A stretch of DNA of 64,000 nt, from assembly GCA_942493035.1 (NCBI GenBank), contig OW818666.1, positions 4,402,001-4,466,000 of the forward strand, in the 5' to 3' direction. The stretch comes from WRGT01 sp942493035. Its GTDB lineage: Bacteria > Spirochaetota > UBA4802 > UBA5550. The notes beneath the pieces were generated by a model, which did not search any database, had not been told where the DNA came from, and was given only the letters and a program-made list of their open reading frames with translations. Each line of letters starts with the position of its first letter. Position 1 is the first letter of the stretch. Position numbers and translations under genes: made by a program. This document shows, piece by piece, positions 59,505 to 64,000 of the stretch.

Positions 59505-60551
59505 ATGAGAAGAATAGACAGAAATTTTAATATTTTCAATCTTTCAATGCTCGATGTAATGACCGGAGCGCTTGGTGCGGTTATGGCAATTATGGTAGTC
59601 CTTCTCACACAGAAAATCGGTGTTGAGAATGAATCGTGCCAGGATCTTAAATCTGAACTGATGACCACCACTTCCGAACTGATTACTACCAGAGATGAAC
59701 TTGTTAAAACACGGGATGAGCTGCAGAAAGAGAAGCCTGACAAAACTACAGCATATGAGAAAATTATTTCTGTAGCAACTTTGATCAGGCAGAATATCAA
59801 CGAAATCAATAGTACTATTGAATCGATAAAAAAAGTAAAAATTGATTTCTCCTCTGCATCCGAAGAGAAAGGTGTAATGGCGTTCAAAATCCCGAAAAAT
59901 GTGGTTATGCTTGTGGATCTTTCGGGGAGTATGGCCTCTGATAAAAATGATGATCATGAAGACCGTCTGTCGCAGGTTAAGGCGGCGATCAAGATGTATA
60001 TAGCTTCAATGGATCAGGAGTATAAAATTGATATTGTTTTTTTCCCGGCTTTTAAAGAAAATATAGACTCATCAGTATGCAGAGATTTCGCTATAAAACC
60101 GGATCCGGATCAGGCATGTTTAAAATATGGAAGGAGAGATGATGCTTATGATAATGAATCCCTTTTGTGTTATAAATACGGTTTTTTCGAAGGGGCCCTT
60201 AAACCGCTGTTAAACGAAAATGATAAATATTATTTCTATCAGAAAGTTTCATGTCTGAAGCCCTATCATGACACTCCGACAAGGCAGGCGCTCGAATTTG
60301 TGCTCACGTCCAGCCGTTACGCCTCAGCTGAAGGTATAATTCTCTTCAGTGACGGTGAGCCCGATGTGCTGAGAAAAAAGATAATGACTCTCGATCAGTT
60401 TCTTGCTAATATTAAAGGGATGAACAGCAGCGGTAAAAAAATCTTCACAGTTGGTATCGGGAGTGAGTTCAGGAATAAATCCGACACAACAGCAGTAAAA
60501 TTTCTGCGTGATGTTGCAGCTCAGAATAGCGGATTTTTTCTCGGCTTCTGA
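59505..60551 (+). CDS. VWA-domain protein with ExbD/MotB-like N-terminal anchor
   Basis: This 348-residue protein starts with one membrane helix (FNLSMLDVMTGALGAVMAIM), as in ExbD/MotB-type partners of proton channels. A coiled-coil stalk (~45-110, SELITTRDELVKTRDELQKE) follows. A von Willebrand factor A domain (~120-345) carries the MIDAS metal motif VMLVDLSGSMAS, a Thr in HDTPTRQALEF and Asp in ILFSDGEPDVL. It is 26 bp after the TolQ-like gene. Together with the coiled-coil protein upstream it likely forms an energised trans-envelope complex. Confidence 0.87.
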   Translation: MRRIDRNFNIFNLSMLDVMTGALGAVMAIMVVLLTQKIGVENESCQDLKSELMTTTSELITTRDELVKTRDELQKEKPDKTTAYEKIISVATLIRQNINEINSTIESIKKVKIDFSSASEEKGVMAFKIPKNVVMLVDLSGSMASDKNDDHEDRLSQVKAAIKMYIASMDQEYKIDIVFFPAFKENIDSSVCRDFAIKPDPDQACLKYGRRDDAYDNESLLCYKYGFFEGALKPLLNENDKYYFYQKVSCLKPYHDTPTRQALEFVLTSSRYASAEGIILFSDGEPDVLRKKIMTLDQFLANIKGMNSSGKKIFTVGIGSEFRNKSDTTAVKFLRDVAAQNSGFFLGF

Positions 60552-60593
60552 GAATCGGGAGTATGATAAAAATAATATTCTTGGGGAGTACTT

Positions 60594-61874
60594 ATGGCGC
60601 ATTTTACTACTAAATCAGGTTACGAGAAGTTTGCTGAAAGACTCAACAGGTTCCCCCTGGGAGTTGTGGAGTCGGATACGCTTTATGAAATTCTAAAAAC
60701 TCTTGTGACAGAGAAAGAAGCTTTTATGCTTTCTGTCCTTCCGATAAAACCCTTTAATGCAGAAAAGGCTGCAAAAATATGGAAATTGAAAGTTCCAGAA
60801 GCCAGGGTAATTCTTAACGATTTCTGTCATAAAACTATGCTTGTTGATATGGAAACAGGCGGTGAACCGAAATATGTAATACCCCCTCCGATGGCCGGCT
60901 TTATAGAATTTTCCATGATGCGTCTTGGAAATGACCGGAACCAGAAACATCTTGCTGAACTTTATTACCAGTACATGAATGTGGAGGAGGATTTTGTTAA
61001 AACTCTTTTTACAACGGGTGATACTAAACTCGGCCGTGCATTTGTGAATGAAGAAGTTTTATCAAATGACAATTCACTTACAGTACTCGATTACGAACGT
61101 GCCAGTGAAGTTATCAACAGTGCGACACACATGGCTATCAGCACATGCTACTGCCGTCACAAAATGATGCACGCGGCAAAGGCATGTGATGCTCCACTTG
61201 ACATCTGCATGACATTCAACGCAAGTGCTTACACTCTTGTTAAGCATGGTTCCGCAAGGAGAGTGGAAAAGGTCGAGATGTTTTCACTCCTTGAAAAAGC
61301 ATACGAACACAACCTTGTTCAGTTTGGAGAGAATCAGCAGAAAAATGTGAATTTTATATGCAACTGCTGCGGCTGCTGCTGTGAGGCGATGCAGGCCCAG
61401 AAACGGTTTGCAATTCTGAACTCGATTAATACTACAAATTTTATACCTCAGATTATTGAAGAGAAGTGTACCGGCTGCGGGAAGTGTGTGGAAGTCTGTC
61501 CGGTTGAGTCTCTCTCTCTGGTTTCTGCAGGTGATCCTGATCATAAGAAAAAGAAAAAGGCCAAACTGGTTGAGCAGCATTGTCTCGGCTGCGGAGTCTG
61601 TGTTCGTTCATGTCCTCATGGTGCGATTAAACTTGTGGAGAGAAAAGTTAAGGTTATCACTCCGGTCGATTCGGTACACAAGGCTGTGATGATGGCGATT
61701 GAACGGGGTACTCTCCAGCATCTGATTTTTGACAATCAGGTGATGTGGAATCACCGTGCTCTGGCTGCGATTCTCGGAGTTATACTCAAGCTGCCGCCGG
61801 TAAAACAGATTCTTGCTAATGAGCAGGTTAAATCGAAATATCTGGCTGCACTGCTCTCTAAAATTAAAGTTTAA
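60594..61874 (+). CDS. 4Fe-4S ferredoxin-domain protein
   Basis: This 426-residue protein has an N-terminal part that resembles winged-helix-like sequence (VESDTLYEILKTLVTEKEAF), followed by a cysteine-rich linker (STCYCRHKMMHAAKACDAPL, then NFICNCCGCCCEAM). Two 4Fe-4S ferredoxin motifs are CTGCGKCVEVCPVESLSLVS and CLGCGVCVRSCPHGAIKLVE. It probably carries electrons for an anaerobic oxidoreductase. The STCYCRHK motif and CCGCC cluster are typical of a family often annotated only as 4Fe-4S dicluster protein. It sits between the VWA gene and a thiolase gene. Confidence 0.85.
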   Translation: MAHFTTKSGYEKFAERLNRFPLGVVESDTLYEILKTLVTEKEAFMLSVLPIKPFNAEKAAKIWKLKVPEARVILNDFCHKTMLVDMETGGEPKYVIPPPMAGFIEFSMMRLGNDRNQKHLAELYYQYMNVEEDFVKTLFTTGDTKLGRAFVNEEVLSNDNSLTVLDYERASEVINSATHMAISTCYCRHKMMHAAKACDAPLDICMTFNASAYTLVKHGSARRVEKVEMFSLLEKAYEHNLVQFGENQQKNVNFICNCCGCCCEAMQAQKRFAILNSINTTNFIPQIIEEKCTGCGKCVEVCPVESLSLVSAGDPDHKKKKKAKLVEQHCLGCGVCVRSCPHGAIKLVERKVKVITPVDSVHKAVMMAIERGTLQHLIFDNQVMWNHRALAAILGVILKLPPVKQILANEQVKSKYLAALLSKIKV

Positions 61875-62175
61875 AGGACAGGTTCCTGTTAATTTTTAGT
61901 GTGATTTTAGAGTGCAATTATCCAGATAAGAACACTAATATATCCGACTTTAAAGTCGGGTAGCAGGAAATTTTTTTATAAGGAATTATAAAAGATTAAA
62001 CGGGGCTTGACAAAAAATAATTTGACTGTAGTATCCGCTGAAGCAAAAACAAATTTGAAATATAAAAAGCTTTTCACTTGTATATCCGGTATTCCGGCCG
62101 GAGAAAACTGTATTATGCATAGGCTTAAATCCGGATCAGTAAGTGTATAACAATAAAAATGGGGGAATGTTTTTT
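61875..62175. other. Intergenic region before the thiolase gene
   Basis: About 300 bp. It contains ATCCGACTTTAAAGTCGG-like inverted repeat sequence at 61945 (CCGACTTTAAAGTCGG, a 16-bp palindrome) and the promoter candidate at 62007. No gene is seen. Confidence 0.55.
62007..62034 (+). promoter_or_regulatory. Candidate promoter of the thiolase gene
   Basis: TTGACA at 62007-62012 with TAGTAT at 62029-62034, spacing 16. It is about 140 bp before the start codon. Confidence 0.5.
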
Positions 62176-63357
62176 ATGAAAGAAGCAGTAATACTCGGAG
62201 CGAGCCGTACTCCAATTGGTGATTATCTCGGATCTTTGAGCTCGCTCTCAGCCGTTGAATTGGGAATAATTGCGGCAAAATCTGCAATGGAAAAGGCTGG
62301 AATAAAACCTGAACAGGTTGATGAACTGGTTGCCGGTCATTGTCTTCAGGCGGGATGTAAAGGTAATACCGGAAGACAGGTGGCTCTTGGAGCCGGCTGC
62401 AGAGTCGAGTCATCAGCATGTACAGTAACACAGCTTTGCCCGGCTTCTATGAGAGCTACTGAAATAGCATCACATCAGATTATGCTTGGTAAACATGACA
62501 TTCAGCTTGTTGCCGGTTATGAGAGCATGAGCAATGCTCCATACATGTCGCTTAAGGCGCGTCAGGGTCTTCGTATGGGGGATCAGCCCTTTGTTGACCA
62601 TATGCTTCATGACGGATTGGTTGACGCATTCAACAACTACCACATGGGGATCACCGCTGAGAATCTTGCTGAGCAGTATAACGTCAGCAGAGAGGAGCAG
62701 GACGAGTGGGCTTACATGAGTCATCAGAGAGCGGTTGCTGCAATCAATGCCGGGAAATTTAAAGATGAGATAGTCCCTGTCACTGTGAAGACCCGTAAAG
62801 GAGAAGAGATAGTTGATCGTGATGAGCATCCCCGTGCGGATCTTACACTGGAAACACTGGCTAAACAGAAACCTGCGTTTAAAAAAGACGGTACAGTAAC
62901 AGCGGGAAATGCGTCTTCACTAAATGACGGCGGTGCATCTCTGGTTCTGTCAAGTGCAGATAAAGCTAAGGAGCTTGGCCTTAAACCTCTTGCAAGAATA
63001 GTTACAACAGCTTCTGCGGGAGTTGATCCAAAAGTAATGGGATTCGGAGTTGTCCCTGCGGTTTATAAAGCACTGAAGTTTGCGGGTCTTTCCATGAGCG
63101 ATATAGGTCTATGGGAACTTAATGAAGCATTTGCTGCACAGGTTATTGCATGTAACAGAGAACTGAAGATTGATAAAGATATAGTCAATGTAAACGGTTC
63201 GGGAGTATCTCTCGGTCATCCCGTGGGGCAGACCGGCTGCAGACTTATAGTAACCCTGCTTCATGAAATGCAGAAGAGAGATATCAGATATGGTGTGGCA
63301 TCACTGTGCGCAGGGGGCGGACCTGGAGTTGCGACTATTATTGAGCTGATTAAGTAG
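62176..63357 (+). CDS. Acetyl-CoA acetyltransferase (thiolase)
   Basis: This 393-residue thiolase starts at ATG 62176 (GGGGG upstream) with MKEAVILGASRTPIGDYLGS. The usual active-site Cys region reads SSACTVTQLCPASMRATEIA; the nucleophile normally lies in VNxxCxSG, and here CPAS replaces CASG. The C-terminal motifs are NEAFAAQVIACNRELK (His replaced in NEAF context as usual), NVNGSGVSLGHPVGQTGCRL with the catalytic His, and SLCAGGGPGVATIIE with the second Cys. NGSGVS is a variant of NxxGGAI. It condenses or cleaves acyl-CoA. A terminator follows. Confidence 0.93.
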   Translation: MKEAVILGASRTPIGDYLGSLSSLSAVELGIIAAKSAMEKAGIKPEQVDELVAGHCLQAGCKGNTGRQVALGAGCRVESSACTVTQLCPASMRATEIASHQIMLGKHDIQLVAGYESMSNAPYMSLKARQGLRMGDQPFVDHMLHDGLVDAFNNYHMGITAENLAEQYNVSREEQDEWAYMSHQRAVAAINAGKFKDEIVPVTVKTRKGEEIVDRDEHPRADLTLETLAKQKPAFKKDGTVTAGNASSLNDGGASLVLSSADKAKELGLKPLARIVTTASAGVDPKVMGFGVVPAVYKALKFAGLSMSDIGLWELNEAFAAQVIACNRELKIDKDIVNVNGSGVSLGHPVGQTGCRLIVTLLHEMQKRDIRYGVASLCAGGGPGVATIIELIK

Positions 63358-63404
63358 TATGATCATTAACTGATTGATCTGATTAGTTAAGTTGTAGTTA
63401 AAAA

Positions 63405-63430
63405 TAATGGCGCCCTTCGGGGCGCCATTA
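63405..63430 (+). terminator. Rho-independent terminator of the thiolase gene
   Basis: TAATGGCGCCC and GGGCGCCATTA are perfect arms around TTCG, followed by TAATTTT. Confidence 0.85.
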
Positions 63431-63477
63431 TAATTTTCGGACCATTAAACGTTAGTATTGTATAGATGAAATAGTAT

Positions 63478-63785
63478 ATCCTTCAGGCTTCGACTCCGCT
63501 CAGCCAGCGTATATAACGAATCCTGAACGATATACAACTTATCCCTAAGTGAATATAATATTGTTACCTTAGTACTTTGACCGAATAGTTTTTTATATAA
63601 TACCGAAAAATCTCCCACCCTATCGGCCACCCTCTTTAATAAAGAGGGTTTAAACTTCAGGGATTTCATAACCCCCTTTATCAAAGGGGGATGTTGAGCA
63701 AAGCGAAACGGGGGGTTAAGTTTATGGCTGATAAATTTTTTACAACACAAATAAAATTGCTCCCTGAGCGGAGTCGAAGGGCAAT
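63478..63785. repeat. Composite intergenic repeat region
   Basis: GGCTTCGACTCCGCTCAGCC at 63487 is inverted as CTGAGCGGAGTCGAAGGGC at 63763-63781. Between the two lies a family B repeat (copy 3), with CCCTCTTTAATAAAGAGGG and CCCCCTTTATCAAAGGGGG and then GTTGAGCAAAGCGAAACGGG. No convincing gene is seen. Confidence 0.65.
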
Positions 63786-63833
63786 TGAATCATAAGCCGT
63801 TATAATTATACATACGGCTTTAACAAATATCAC

Positions 63834-64000
63834 TTACTCTTTAAATATAAGCATAAAACAATCTTTACAATCGAATTCGACTCTGAATCTGATATTGCCG
63901 TCTATGAGATAATACGGTTCGGTGAACTTTTTATTATTGCTGTTCTGCTTGTGGCAGAGATTGTTCTCATGCTTAAGGCAGAGTTTTGTAGTCATTAGCG
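63834..64000 (-). CDS. Peptidase U32 family protein, C-terminal fragment (runs off window)
   Basis: Only the last ~55 codons are in the window. They read ...LMTTKLCLKHENNLC, then EPYYLIDGNIRFRVEFDCKD and CFMLIFKE. This is the familiar end of U32 peptidases (LMTTxxCxxxxxxC ... EPLYL ... FRLEFDCKxCEM). U32 proteins include collagenase-like proteases and RNA or ubiquinone hydroxylases. The internal Met is not the start, since the frame is open to the window edge. The identification rests on this short stretch. Confidence 0.65.
   Translation of the reverse strand, partial: LMTTKLCLKHENNLCHKQNSNNKKFTEPYYLIDGNIRFRVEFDCKDCFMLIFKE

Noticed and set aside
63445..63750. 101-codon minus-strand frame in the terminal repeat region
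   Set aside because: It is made largely of family B and CTTCGACTCCGCTCAG repeats and looks like chance coding in a palindromic region.

Overview
The window splits into two parts. Positions 1 to about 26000 are a low-GC array of mobile gene cassettes. Positions 26400 to 64000 are an ordinary bacterial chromosome. The organism is most likely a spirochaete or relative, which is an inference. The evidence is the many SH3 and beta-helix lipoproteins, a bactofilin, and a cassette array whose recombinase gene points the same way as the cassettes, an arrangement known from the Treponema denticola integron. The order rpmH-rnpA-yidD-yidC-jag-mnmE is a general bacterial core cluster.

Cassette array (1-26003). 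Twenty-two attC-like sites, two of them split by insertion sequences, separate 22 cassettes. Nearly all cassette genes lie on the minus strand. The recombinase gene (24933-26003, minus) sits at the right end, with a 71-bp attI-like stretch between its stop codon and the newest cassette. Cargo includes HicAB, three VapBC modules (two are near-duplicates), a PD-(D/E)XK nuclease-like protein, an Mrr-like endonuclease, an HNH nuclease with a tautomerase, SH3-domain and other lipoproteins, membrane proteins and an FGE-sulfatase protein. Eight cassettes carry no convincing gene. Instead they hold one repeated ~245-bp element whose ends form a covarying inverted repeat. In every cassette the two ends are also complementary for about 15-20 bp beyond the core site, with a G/T pair at the same position. 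One cassette (12496-12888) is present again, identical, in the attI-proximal position (24469-24861). An IS3-family element has entered one attC. An IS110-family element has entered another attC and is itself split by a second IS3-family element. A further IS110 element sits in a cassette. Both IS110 elements carry upstream bridge-RNA-like regions whose loops match their own right ends and, in part, their insertion sites.

Chromosome. After the rpmH-mnmE cluster (translation, RNase P, membrane protein insertion, tRNA modification) a minus-strand unit encodes a branched-chain amino acid ABC transporter (livKHMGF), an inositol-monophosphatase family protein and a PurF-like protein lacking the glutaminase cysteine. 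Then come a dihydrouridine synthase, small proteins, and a sigma factor/FecR/outer-membrane/lipoprotein operon (42440-50704). These are followed by a bactofilin, a STAS protein with a cysteine-rich lipoprotein and a B12-binding radical SAM protein, and a TetR regulator next to a CoA-transferase. The window ends with a coiled-coil envelope protein with a TolQ-like/VWA pair, a ferredoxin-type protein, a thiolase, and the 3' end of a U32 peptidase gene. Three families of palindromic intergenic repeats are scattered through this half.
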